The notes under the pieces are model-generated. The model saw only the letters and a program-made list of their open reading frames with translations, had not been told where the DNA came from and searched no databases. Of a stretch of 64,000 nt of DNA, positions 37,168-45,038 are shown one piece after another; the first letter of the stretch is position 1; every line of letters starts with the position of its first letter. Location of the stretch: the NCBI RefSeq assembly GCF_016899955.1, contig NZ_JACJJL010000015.1, positions 39,061 to 103,060 on the forward strand, given 5' to 3'. A program made the position numbers and the translations under genes. The DNA is from Marseilla massiliensis (GTDB taxonomy: Bacteria > Bacteroidota > Bacteroidia > Bacteroidales > Bacteroidaceae).

Positions 37168-38385
37168 ATGACGTCATTAAGATTAAAATTCCGGCCTTCC
37201 ACAGCCAACGGAAAGGAAGGAACGCTGTTCTTCATCCTAACCCACCGGAGGGCAACGAGAACAATATATACCGAGTTTCATATCAAGCCAAATGAATGGA
37301 ACGATTATTCGTCTGCCGTTAAAATATCAGGCACGCCAGAGCGGCAAGCGCAATTGCAGTTGATTGCATCAAAAGTAAACTGGAGTTACAAACTGCTGAA
37401 ATCCATTATTGCAGAAAAAGAAACGTCGTGTGTTGAGTACAGCGCAGACGACATCATTGAGGCATACAGACGATTGCCGCCATACCAAACGTGGTTCTGC
37501 TTCATAAGGGATATGGTGGAAATGAAAATAAGCACCGGACGTATGGGAACGGCCAAAACATATCGTGACGCCCTGAGCAGCTTTGCCAAATTTCGCAATG
37601 GGGAAGACATTACCGCCGACGCCCTCGAACCAAGGCACATTGCTCAATATGAAGCTTGGCTGAAAAGCCGAGGGCTAAACCGCAACTCGTCGTCATGCTA
37701 CTTGCGAACCCTACGCACACTCTACAGAAAAGCCGTTGAAACAGGACTAACCATGGACAAAGACATATTCAGGCATGTGTTCACCGGGTTTGCCAAAACG
37801 GCAAAACGAGCCATTACTATCGAGTCGGTAAGAAAAATAAGACAAATAAAACTGGATGACGGCTCGCCGATAGCATTCGCCAGAGACATGTTCATACTGA
37901 GCATTTACCTGCAGGGCATGGCCTTTGTAGACTTGGCATACCTTAAAAAGACTGATGTAAGGAACGGGCTGCTGATGTACAAACGCAAGAAAACCAGACA
38001 AAACCTGGCCATAGGCTGGGAACCGCAAATGCAGGAAATAGTAAATCTATACACGCATCTAACTAAAGAAAGCCCCTACTTACTACCTATCATCACTAAA
38101 CCGGACGGGACAGAACGGCAACAGTATGAGAAGATGGAACACAACGTGAACAGAAACTTAAAGAAACTTGGCTGCATGGCCGGCTTGAACATTCCACTGA
38201 CAACTTATGTAGCCCGCCATACGTGGGCAAGCACCATGCGCGATTTGGGAGTAGACCTGTCTATAATAAGCACAGGCTTGGGGCACGACAGCCTTCGGAC
38301 TACCCAAATATATCTTTCTACGATAGATAATGCGTCGGTAACAAAAGCAAATCAGATGATGATAAACAAACTATTGGCAGACTAA
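37168..38385 (+). CDS. Tyrosine recombinase adjoining an invertible promoter
   Basis: A 405-residue site-specific recombinase of the Bacteroidetes type with an N-terminal Arm/SAM-like half (phage_int_SAM_5 region near YRDALSSFAKFRNGEDI) and a C-terminal catalytic domain. Catalytic residues lie in MFILSIYLQGMAFVDLAYLK (an Arg position replaced or shifted here), VARHTWASTMRDLG (His-x-x-x-Thr region, R-H-T) and GHDSLRTTQIYLSTI (His and nucleophile Tyr). It ends 39 bp before one arm of an 18-bp inverted repeat flanking a promoter. In Bacteroides, Tsr-type recombinases beside capsule loci invert such promoters, so this is the likely invertase. Confidence 0.85.
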   Translation: MTSLRLKFRPSTANGKEGTLFFILTHRRATRTIYTEFHIKPNEWNDYSSAVKISGTPERQAQLQLIASKVNWSYKLLKSIIAEKETSCVEYSADDIIEAYRRLPPYQTWFCFIRDMVEMKISTGRMGTAKTYRDALSSFAKFRNGEDITADALEPRHIAQYEAWLKSRGLNRNSSSCYLRTLRTLYRKAVETGLTMDKDIFRHVFTGFAKTAKRAITIESVRKIRQIKLDDGSPIAFARDMFILSIYLQGMAFVDLAYLKKTDVRNGLLMYKRKKTRQNLAIGWEPQMQEIVNLYTHLTKESPYLLPIITKPDGTERQQYEKMEHNVNRNLKKLGCMAGLNIPLTTYVARHTWASTMRDLGVDLSIISTGLGHDSLRTTQIYLSTIDNASVTKANQMMINKLLAD

Positions 38386-38424
38386 GGCGCTGAGATAAAT
38401 GGAAAGCATCTTCTGAGGCAGTTG

Positions 38425-38607
38425 TACAATATGAAGCGGCAAGCCACGGTAAAGTGCTATATATCAGTATGTAATACGAGCGCCAAGTTCGTTTTTGTAA
38501 AACAAACTGGTCGTGTATTAAAATATTCATCAAACTTTTTCATGGAAAAGAGCCGCGGTTAGATTGTTTTTATTAATTTTGCAAGCAAATTGCCGCTTCA
38601 TATTGTA
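38425..38607. promoter_or_regulatory. Invertible promoter switch of the polysaccharide locus
   Basis: TACAATATGAAGCGGCAA (38425-38442) and TTGCCGCTTCATATTGTA (38590-38607) are perfect 18-bp inverted repeats; with one mismatch they extend to 22 bp (38421-38611). They enclose 147 bp. Within lies a -7 box TAATTTTG (38574-38581) directed rightwards at the antiterminator gene, so this copy is in the ON orientation. Inversion would turn it towards the recombinase's 3' end. The -33 element is weak. Confidence 0.85.
38574..38581 (+). promoter_or_regulatory. -7 box inside the invertible segment
   Basis: TAATTTTG matches TAnnTTTG. Initiation near 38585 gives a leader of about 260 nt before the antiterminator's ATG. 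Confidence 0.65.
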
Positions 38608-38770
38608 AAACGCTTTAAAGGTGGCACTCATATTTATACATAAACAAATGATTATCAAACATATCGTGGTATGGAGAGTAAAAGATTAAAGTGTTCGCCA
38701 CTTTATCCATCTGACCACATAACAACGGTAGAACATTGCTGCTGAGTATCGTCCGGAATGCTATCGTTAA

Positions 38771-38817
38771 ACCTGAAAAAAGGTACTTCATAACCCTCAT
38801 GCGACTGTCGTGAGGGT
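38771..38817 (+). promoter_or_regulatory. Leader hairpins before the antiterminator gene
   Basis: ACCT/AGGT (38771-38784) and ACCCTCA/TGAGGGT with inner CGAC/GTCG (38793-38817) form two stems in the leader, the second 27 bp before the ATG. UpxY-family factors act on their own leader RNA in Bacteroides; these stems are candidates for such control. Confidence 0.45.
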
Positions 38818-38844
38818 AACATAGAGAACATCTTTTCGCGAACA

Positions 38845-40398
38845 ATGCCGCTTACAGACAAGCTGAATCACATAGACTACAATTGGTATCTTGTCAGAAC
38901 CAAACCTGGACACGAAAAGGAACTGTGTTCTATTATTGAATGCTGTAAGTCTGAAACCAAAAACATTTTGGAAGCGTATTGCCCCACCCACACAACGGTA
39001 AATGTTTACCACGGAGGCAACGAACGCAGGATGCCTCTGTTTGACGGTTATGTATTCGTGCTCGCAACACAAAAAGCACTTGCTGACTTTATCAGAGATA
39101 AATATCCTAACGCATCCATACGTTACAACCGTAAACAAGCGAAAGAAGACAAGGCCACCCCTTGCACAATACCCGAAGTACAGATGAAAGCGTTTATGGA
39201 CTTCAATGAAAACTATGCAGACAAGGTGGTTGTGCTGGAACGACCTTATGCAGACTACGCAAAAAATCCCAACGAGCATAACATACCGAACGAAATAGTG
39301 CGCGTGCTCGACGGTCCACTGGCTGGATGCGAGGGTTATGTTTGTCGCTTCCGCCGCAAACGCGGACTTGTCTTCGAGGTGCAAGGCGTTATGCCGGGCA
39401 GTCACCTGACCGTTTACTACCCCAACATATACGAACTGCACGTTGTTCGCCTGCACAATGCAGAGGGCGACCGCTTGTCAATAGGCACAGAGAAAGACCG
39501 TGCGGCCGACCTGCTGGTTGGCGTTCTTCAAGCCTGTGGATGTGGAAAACGTACACTCTCTATGTTACATTACATCATAGAACACCTTGCGGCCAACTTG
39601 TCGTTAACCTCATTATGCCTTGATTTACTGAAACAAAACCACAAGGCCTTGAGCCACAGGCTGGCAGAAATGACAAACGAAGAAGCCGGACAGCTGTTGA
39701 ACTTAGCCAGATATGAACATGACAACAATGGCTATGTGCGCAAAGCTTATAGTAAACTTATAATTAGGCCATTCCTTACACCGACGTCAGGCATTGACAT
39801 GGAAGGCAAAGGTGAAATTACATTTAAGCATGATGAGTTTACGGAAATAATACGGAGAGTGGATATTTCCGAAGAAATATATTACCCAAGCAAGAAAAAG
39901 TCTGCCAAAGTTGCGGAAACATATTATGCCCACATCGGCCTCGTTGAGAATCATGACAGTAAGGAATACACCCTATTTGCCAACTGGGATTATTTCTTGG
40001 GAGAATACTTTCTGACATCGGGCAAAGCCAACGAACAGTTAGTAAAAGGAACTGTCAAGCATGTTGTATGTGCTACTCAAGGCGCATGTGAGAGCTCCAC
40101 CATCAATGGTAAATTAAAACAAGATGAGAAAGAAAAACTCATTGAGTCTTTTCGAAATTACTCACCTACTCTATATAAAACCCTCACCGACGAGAGTTCT
40201 CCGGTTAAGGCCATCTCCGGGTTTAAGATTGGCGACAACTGCCTGAACGTCTTTGCCATCAAGTCAAAGCCAAAAGAAAGGGCAACCGCAACGGACACGT
40301 TGATACACACCTGCATAAGCATATGCACGGAAATCAATACCACAAACCACCTTGCATTGTGGCGCCGGTATTTGCAGACAGTTTGGTTGCACAAGTAG
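38845..40398 (+). CDS. Long UpxY-type (NusG-like) transcription antiterminator
   Basis: The N-terminus is a NusG NGN domain (NWYLVRTKPGHEKELCSIIE, RRMPLFDGYVFVLA), followed by a KOW-like segment (VRVLDGPLAGCEGYVCRFRR, GLVFEVQG, LTVYYPNIYELHVV). UpxY proteins keep RNA polymerase from stopping within polysaccharide operons and usually have about 170-190 residues. This one has 517: an extra 310 or so residues with no fold that I recognise. The last 20 residues look out of frame; a continuation in another frame to 40526 (PCIVAPVFADSLVAQVDL) reads as real protein, so the natural protein may be longer. It heads the locus behind the switch. Confidence 0.75.
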   Translation: MPLTDKLNHIDYNWYLVRTKPGHEKELCSIIECCKSETKNILEAYCPTHTTVNVYHGGNERRMPLFDGYVFVLATQKALADFIRDKYPNASIRYNRKQAKEDKATPCTIPEVQMKAFMDFNENYADKVVVLERPYADYAKNPNEHNIPNEIVRVLDGPLAGCEGYVCRFRRKRGLVFEVQGVMPGSHLTVYYPNIYELHVVRLHNAEGDRLSIGTEKDRAADLLVGVLQACGCGKRTLSMLHYIIEHLAANLSLTSLCLDLLKQNHKALSHRLAEMTNEEAGQLLNLARYEHDNNGYVRKAYSKLIIRPFLTPTSGIDMEGKGEITFKHDEFTEIIRRVDISEEIYYPSKKKSAKVAETYYAHIGLVENHDSKEYTLFANWDYFLGEYFLTSGKANEQLVKGTVKHVVCATQGACESSTINGKLKQDEKEKLIESFRNYSPTLYKTLTDESSPVKAISGFKIGDNCLNVFAIKSKPKERATATDTLIHTCISICTEINTTNHLALWRRYLQTVWLHK

Positions 40399-40526
40399 AT
40401 TTGGACAAGAAAAGAGGAATCGTTACGATAATTGTTTCCGAAAGCCCCAATGTCCGGCAGATCCATGTCGCAGCCACCATGGCATTGAATTCGGGCGAAC
40501 CTGACATATTTGATTTTCCAAGTTGA
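40350..40526 (+). pseudogene. Probable frameshifted 3' end of the antiterminator gene
   Basis: In the frame one base off the antiterminator frame, codons from about 40350 give PPCIVAPVFADSLVAQVDL, then KKRGIVTIIVSES and a clean stop at 40524-40526. Codon use is like that of the gene upstream. A single-base slip near 40335-40350 would join them into a protein of about 560 residues. Confidence 0.45.
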
Positions 40527-40723
40527 CTGCCCCTGGACAAAGCTGTTCATGGGTCATGATGATAGTACGGATTGGATATGAATCTTAAATTAAATAATAA
40601 ATAAAACAAAGATGGCGGATTTTGCGCTTCTACCATTTTGCAAGTAAGCGTCCAAAACTGACGTATTGCCCGTTCAGATAGATGTAGTTACCTTCGCGCT
40701 GTCAACCTAAAAAGTTTATTGAT

Positions 40724-41077
40724 ATGTACAGCAGTGAAGATTTTGAAAGGCTATTCATCCGTTACAAGAGTGTGTCCTATCCGAAGGGCGAAAGCATACA
40801 GACGTTCTGCCACAGGAACAACGTCCCTTACAACCTGTTTGAGAAATGGTACAAGGATACCCGGCACAAGGTTGTGGAAGTAAACATTTCGGGCCGCCCT
40901 TCCCTGTCGGAAACGGACAATGCGAAAGACTCGGTTCCGCAAGAGGCAAAAGAACCGTCCCCCAAAATGCGCATATTGGTGGACCTGCGCGTGAGCAACG
41001 GCCTGCGTCTGCGCCAAGGGAATTTAAACTACGGGCAGCTGAAACGGCTCGTGGAGAAGCTGGAGGGCCTATGTTGA
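40724..41077 (+). CDS. tnpA: IS66 TnpA, helix-turn-helix accessory protein
   Basis: A 117-residue protein: FERLFIRYKSVSYPKGESIQ and FCHRNNVPYNLFEKWYKDTR form a helix-turn-helix as in Bacteroidetes IS66 Orf1 proteins. It ends KMRILVDLRVSNGLRLRQGN, the usual beta segment of the family. Its stop overlaps the tnpB start (ATGTTGA). Needed with TnpB for IS66 transposition in general; the exact role is unclear. Confidence 0.85.
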   Translation: MYSSEDFERLFIRYKSVSYPKGESIQTFCHRNNVPYNLFEKWYKDTRHKVVEVNISGRPSLSETDNAKDSVPQEAKEPSPKMRILVDLRVSNGLRLRQGNLNYGQLKRLVEKLEGLC

Positions 41078-41406
41078 GCATCAGCGAACTCGGCAGGTTC
41101 TATTACCTGCGCAATTTCCATGACATGAGGTGCAAGTACGCCCGCGTCCTCTCCGTGATACACCAGCAGATGGACAGGGAGGCGCAGGCCGGGGAGGTGT
41201 ACATCATGATGTCGAAGGACATGCAGACGGTGCGCCTTTACAGCTACGAAAAACACTCGTGCAGCCTTTACGAGAAACGTTTCGACAAGGGATACAAGTT
41301 CATGAGGGTGTTCCATGAAGGTGACCGCAAGGTGTTTTCGATAAGCTGGGACGACGTGGTGGTATTGCTTGGCTCTCCAGTTGTTAAAACATTGAAAATC
41401 AAATAA
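41071..41406 (+). CDS. tnpB: IS66 TnpB
   Basis: The 111-residue protein begins MLSISELGRFYYLRNFHDMR and contains SYEKHSCSLYEKRFDKGYKF, matching IS66 Orf2 (PF05717, TnpB), a small protein essential for transposition in this family but of unknown mechanism. The ATG at 41071 overlaps the tnpA stop by 7 bases, typical of translational coupling in IS66. A longer in-frame opening from 40846 is just the shadow of tnpA. Confidence 0.85.
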   Translation: MLSISELGRFYYLRNFHDMRCKYARVLSVIHQQMDREAQAGEVYIMMSKDMQTVRLYSYEKHSCSLYEKRFDKGYKFMRVFHEGDRKVFSISWDDVVVLLGSPVVKTLKIK

Positions 41407-41460
41407 TTACATTCTTTCTCCCTTGGCTGTGTCAGATATTTTTATTATCTTTGTATAGTA

Positions 41461-43287
41461 ATGAACGTATCGGCATGTCCAATGGAAGACAAGGATTTAA
41501 TATTAGAATCAGCCCACAGACTGAAGCGTTGGGAGGAGACTCCCCGGCGCGTGGCTGACGACTATGTCGACATGAACAGGGACGAATTAATCAAGCTGGC
41601 CAATTACCAGAGGGAACGCCTGGAAGAGGCGGATCTCGCCCGCAGGAAAAGCGTCAGGAAGAACGCCGAACTGTCGGACAAGCTCACGGAACTGACGGAA
41701 CTGCTCCGCAAGAGCAACGAGGCCGTGTCTGCAATGGCCGTACAGGTGTCCGAGCTGACGAGGCAGCTCAAGGCGGAAAGGGAGGAGTCTGCGAAACTGC
41801 GGAGTGAGGTCAAGGCCGGGCGGAAGCACCTTTTCGGAAAGAAGTCGCAGAAAGGCACGAAGTCCAAGGACGACGACATGCCCACTCCGCATACGGACGT
41901 GAAAGGCGGCTTTGACGGCACGCCGGAATCACTGCCGGACAACCTTGACGTGGATGTGGTGAAAAATACAAAGGACGCATCCGGTGAACCGGCAGCACGC
42001 CAAAAGGAATGCAGGCTCTACCGCCTGGACAAGACCTATCGCACGATGGATGCCGACAATCACGTGTACCACAGGAGCGACCTGGGCAAGCTGCCAAAGG
42101 GGGCTGTCATGATAAAGACGTATCCACGCTACACATACAACCAGGAAACCGTCGTGACGGAGCACGAGTACGAGATAGTGGAATACAAGGACAAGGAAGG
42201 CAGGCTCATGCGCGGCTACTTCCCGATGGACGGCGAGAAGGACGAGCCTGTAATTGAAAGCGTCCCGGGCACGCACGCCGCACCCGGCATGATGGCATAC
42301 CTCGTGTTCAACCGCTTCTTCCTCGACACTCCGGTCTACAGGGAGACGGCACGCCTGTTGCAAGAAAGGATGCGCCTGTCGAGGCAGACCGTAACGAACT
42401 GGCTGGAGAAAGGCTCGCGGTTCTTCAAGGGAGTGATAGAATACCTGAAAGGCCATTGCATGGAAAAAGACTCCATCGTGAACTGCGACGAGACGTGGTG
42501 CCGCGTGAAGGTCGACGGGAAGTACCGTAAACGCTATGTCTGGTGCTTGGTCAACAGGTTGGCAAGGGTGGCAATCTACTGTTACGAGGACGGCTCGCGT
42601 GGGCGCAAGGTGCTGAAGGACATCCTTGAAGGCCGTGAACTGCGCGCCCTGCAGACCGACGGTTACAACGTGTACCTGTACCTCGACGACGAGATGCTCG
42701 ACATCGACCATGTCTGCTGCATGGCGCACGTGAGGGCGAAGTTCAAGTACGCAGCCGAGATAGAGCACGACGTCAACGCCCGCAAGTTCCTTGAATACAT
42801 CGGAAGGCTTTACGCACTGGAGAAGAGGTATGAAGAGGAAAAGCTCAGTGCGGAACAAGTGAGGTACTTCAGGAACTCCGCCGAAACGACGGGGATAATA
42901 ATAGAAATGAGGAGCCTGCTCGACCTGGTGAAATCCGAAAACGCGCCGAGGCACGGAAACCTGATGGAGAAGGCGGTCAGTTACCTCGACCATTTCTGGA
43001 ACCAGGTTTTCCTGCACAGGAAAGACGGGGACTACACGATAGACAACAGCCTTGCCGAGCGGTGCATCAGGCCGCTGGCGAACGAGAGGAAGAACTCGCT
43101 TTTCTTCGGAAGCGACAAGATGGCGCGTGTCAGCGCGGCCTACCACTCCGTCGTGTCCACCTGCAGGCTGCAGGGGTATTCGATATTGGAATACCTCAAG
43201 AAATTCTTTGCCGAGATAGTCGCAGGCAACCGTGACTACGGAAAACTTATGCCATCAACCATCGGCATAAGTGCTAACAAATTATAA
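41461..43287 (+). CDS. tnpC: IS66 TnpC transposase (DDE)
   Basis: The 608-residue transposase has a coiled-coil N-terminus (NAELSDKLTELTELLRKSNE), a zinc-finger-like region with reduced cysteines, and the DDE catalytic core: NCDETWCRVKV (first Asp), LQTDGYNVYLYL (second Asp) and SLAERCIRPLANERKNSLFF (Glu). The IS66 C-terminal motif VVSTCRLQGYSILEYLKKFF follows. It appears intact, so this copy may be active. Its last residues (MPSTIGISANKL) recur twice downstream in the locus. Confidence 0.9.
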   Translation: MNVSACPMEDKDLILESAHRLKRWEETPRRVADDYVDMNRDELIKLANYQRERLEEADLARRKSVRKNAELSDKLTELTELLRKSNEAVSAMAVQVSELTRQLKAEREESAKLRSEVKAGRKHLFGKKSQKGTKSKDDDMPTPHTDVKGGFDGTPESLPDNLDVDVVKNTKDASGEPAARQKECRLYRLDKTYRTMDADNHVYHRSDLGKLPKGAVMIKTYPRYTYNQETVVTEHEYEIVEYKDKEGRLMRGYFPMDGEKDEPVIESVPGTHAAPGMMAYLVFNRFFLDTPVYRETARLLQERMRLSRQTVTNWLEKGSRFFKGVIEYLKGHCMEKDSIVNCDETWCRVKVDGKYRKRYVWCLVNRLARVAIYCYEDGSRGRKVLKDILEGRELRALQTDGYNVYLYLDDEMLDIDHVCCMAHVRAKFKYAAEIEHDVNARKFLEYIGRLYALEKRYEEEKLSAEQVRYFRNSAETTGIIIEMRSLLDLVKSENAPRHGNLMEKAVSYLDHFWNQVFLHRKDGDYTIDNSLAERCIRPLANERKNSLFFGSDKMARVSAAYHSVVSTCRLQGYSILEYLKKFFAEIVAGNRDYGKLMPSTIGISANKL

Positions 43288-43366
43288 ATATAATCTGAAT
43301 TTTAATCTTATTTTGGACATACCGCCTGAAAAGCAGGGGGTACGTCAGAATTGGACGCTTACGAAA
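43237..43366 (+). repeat. IS66 right-end repeat, copy A
   Basis: A 130-bp segment from the end of tnpC to just past the right inverted repeat, almost identical to copy B at 44907-45036 (constant offset 1670, only scattered single-base differences). Confidence 0.9.
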
Positions 43367-43582
43367 GATGAGCATTACGATTACTTCGATGACATGTACA
43401 GTCCCGACTATGTTTGCCAAGACATGATGGAGTCAATCATCAGTTCAATTAAGAGTGGAAATTCTCCCACGGAAGAATTACAGCGTTTGAAAGACGGATT
43501 GGAGAAGTTGAAGCATACAGAGGCGTACGAGGATTACGGTGTGCCGTATGCTTTGAATGTATGGGAAAGGTTTCTTGCTTAA
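43363..43582 (+). pseudogene. Gene fragment after the IS66 right end, function unknown
   Basis: An open frame from 43271 starts inside the tnpC tail, but only the part after the right inverted repeat (about 72 residues) is not IS sequence: acidic, DYFDDMYSPDYVCQDMMESI and EELQRLKDGLEKLKH, ending YGVPYALNVWERFLA. No domain recognised. Its true start was probably lost when the IS66 end joined. An internal ATG (MYSPDY) could serve as a start. Confidence 0.45.
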
Positions 43583-43616
43583 ATATTATCCATTATTCAT
43601 TTATTATGATGAACGC

Positions 43617-43722
43617 AACTATGGAAAATGATGTTCTAACCATCGGCATAAGTGGAAACAAATTCTAAAAATCAACCGATTTTAATTACATGTTAGGCAT
43701 TTCGTCTGAAAATCGGAGACGA
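43617..43722 (+). repeat. IS66 right-end repeat, copy C (diverged, incomplete)
   Basis: ACTATGGAAAATG through ACCATCGGCATAAGTGGAAA to CGTCTGAAAATCGG is homologous to copies A and B; it encodes a tnpC-like tail (TIGISGNKF, stop at 43666-43668). It lacks the terminal GGACGCTTAC, so it comes from another, older IS66 relative. Confidence 0.65.
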
Positions 43723-43770
43723 TGCAAAAAATGTTTCATCAATCGTGTAATTCGAGAAGAAAGGAAACTT

Positions 43771-44940
43771 ATGAAAAGTATTAAAATAGCCATAATCTTT
43801 TGTGCCGGGCTATCACTTGCTTTCTTGGTTCTTTTTTTAATTAACAGACAATACGATTATAGTTGGCCTTTGGCAACGGATATTGTGGGGCATTATGGTG
43901 ACTTTATCGGTGGATTTGTAGGTTCTTTGTTGAGTGTAGTCCTCCTTTATTATACTTTCAGATCCCAAATTGCCGAGTCGAAAGAAAATGCTAAAGTGTA
44001 CATTAAGCAACAATTCAATGAAACATTTTTCCACTTGTTACACCAATATAATTCTATTGTAGAAACCTTCTCCGCGAGAGTGGAAAGCGAAGAAACAGCA
44101 TTACACGGAAAAGAAGCATTGCACTATTATGTGCAACAGATGCAAACGGAATTTGACAATGGTGAATTTTATGAAAACCGCAAGGAAGCTGTCGGTTGTT
44201 TCATGAATTTTTATGCGGCACACGAAGATTTCACACCTATCTATTATAGAACCCTGTACCGGATTTTCGACATGATAGAAACTACCAATATAGACGATGA
44301 TGAGAAGGTAAAATATGCAAAAATAGTCAGGTCTCAGTTGACAGACTCTGAGCTTGTACTGTTACGATACAATGCCATGACCGCTTATGGACGAAAAATG
44401 CGCAAATATGTTGTGAACTATAATTTATTGAAACACATGCCAGCCATGGGACTTCTTGAGTATAGGAAATGGAGAAAAATGCTTACACAATCAATGCAAA
44501 ATAAACTCAATGTAGTTTTGTATTTGCTGAGAAAAAACATACACGACTTGGAACCCAACCAACCGACACTGGCACATACGAGTTCAAGGGCAAAATATCA
44601 TGTTAATGTCACCATGAAAGATGAAGGTCGTGAAGTGAAAATTGATTTTCATCGGAATCTCAATTCGACAGTTTTGGGCAATGACGAGTTTTCATGTTTT
44701 GAGACAATGCCTCTCTCTGTTATTGGAGAGTTGCTAGAAGAATGGTTAAAAGAAATATTTATTTTTTCTCTTTTGGGAATTAAAGAAAAGAAGAATAAAG
44801 TCTTAATAACCAAAAAGATTGATACAACTTCTTCAAAAGAGCATTTGACCATCTCGGTGAATTCAAAGACAAAGAAACCGCTTAATGTTTGTGGTAAAAC
44901 GTTAGGTACGGAAAACTTATGCCATCAACCATCGGCATAA
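43771..44940 (+). CDS. Putative phage abortive-infection protein (AbiC-like, PF16872)
   Basis: From the ATG at 43771 the product has 389 residues. Two N-terminal membrane helices (IAIIFCAGLSLAFLVLFLIN and FIGGFVGSLLSVVLLYYTF, the latter after GHYGDF) lead to a cytoplasmic helical domain: QFNETFFHLLHQYNSIVETF, YRTLYRIFDMIE, AKIVRSQLTDSELVLLRYNA. This matches the putative AbiC-type family, linked with abortive phage infection in lactococci; activity here is untested. The last ten or so residues (TENLCHQPSA) come from the IS66 repeat B, so the native C-terminus is slightly altered. AT-rich. It is bracketed by IS66 right ends. Confidence 0.7.
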   Translation: MKSIKIAIIFCAGLSLAFLVLFLINRQYDYSWPLATDIVGHYGDFIGGFVGSLLSVVLLYYTFRSQIAESKENAKVYIKQQFNETFFHLLHQYNSIVETFSARVESEETALHGKEALHYYVQQMQTEFDNGEFYENRKEAVGCFMNFYAAHEDFTPIYYRTLYRIFDMIETTNIDDDEKVKYAKIVRSQLTDSELVLLRYNAMTAYGRKMRKYVVNYNLLKHMPAMGLLEYRKWRKMLTQSMQNKLNVVLYLLRKNIHDLEPNQPTLAHTSSRAKYHVNVTMKDEGREVKIDFHRNLNSTVLGNDEFSCFETMPLSVIGELLEEWLKEIFIFSLLGIKEKKNKVLITKKIDTTSSKEHLTISVNSKTKKPLNVCGKTLGTENLCHQPSA

Positions 44941-45036
44941 GTGCTAACAAGCTATAAATATAATTTGAATTTTAATCTTATTTTAGACACACCGCCTGAA
45001 AAACAGGGGGTACGTCAGAATTGGACGCTTACGAAA
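44907..45036 (+). repeat. IS66 right-end repeat, copy B
   Basis: A near-perfect copy of 43237-43366, ending with the right inverted repeat (…GGACGCTTAC to 45032). The flippase start codon follows 6 bases later. Confidence 0.9.
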
Positions 45037-45038
45037 TA

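Larger units (their letters stand above)
40644..43362 (+). mobile_element. IS66-family insertion sequence
   Basis: The left end begins GTAAGCGTCCAAAACTGACG (40644). The right end, read inwards from 43362, begins GTAAGCGTCCAATTCTGACG. The 2719-bp element holds the three-gene IS66 set. The 8 bases flanking it (TTTTGCAA left, GAAAGATG right) do not match, so the site was rearranged after insertion or the left and right ends come from different copies. Confidence 0.9.

Noticed and set aside
36815..37171. 118-codon plus-strand frame with GKPLAGVLNTKKSDGDARMP
   Set aside because: It starts within a dispersed repeat and runs into the recombinase start. I have the impression that similar translations recur in Prevotella, which would fit a repeat rather than a gene; a genome-wide copy count would decide.
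41929..43146. 405-codon minus-strand frame
   Set aside because: Antisense shadow of the IS66 transposase, whose DDE motifs are clear.
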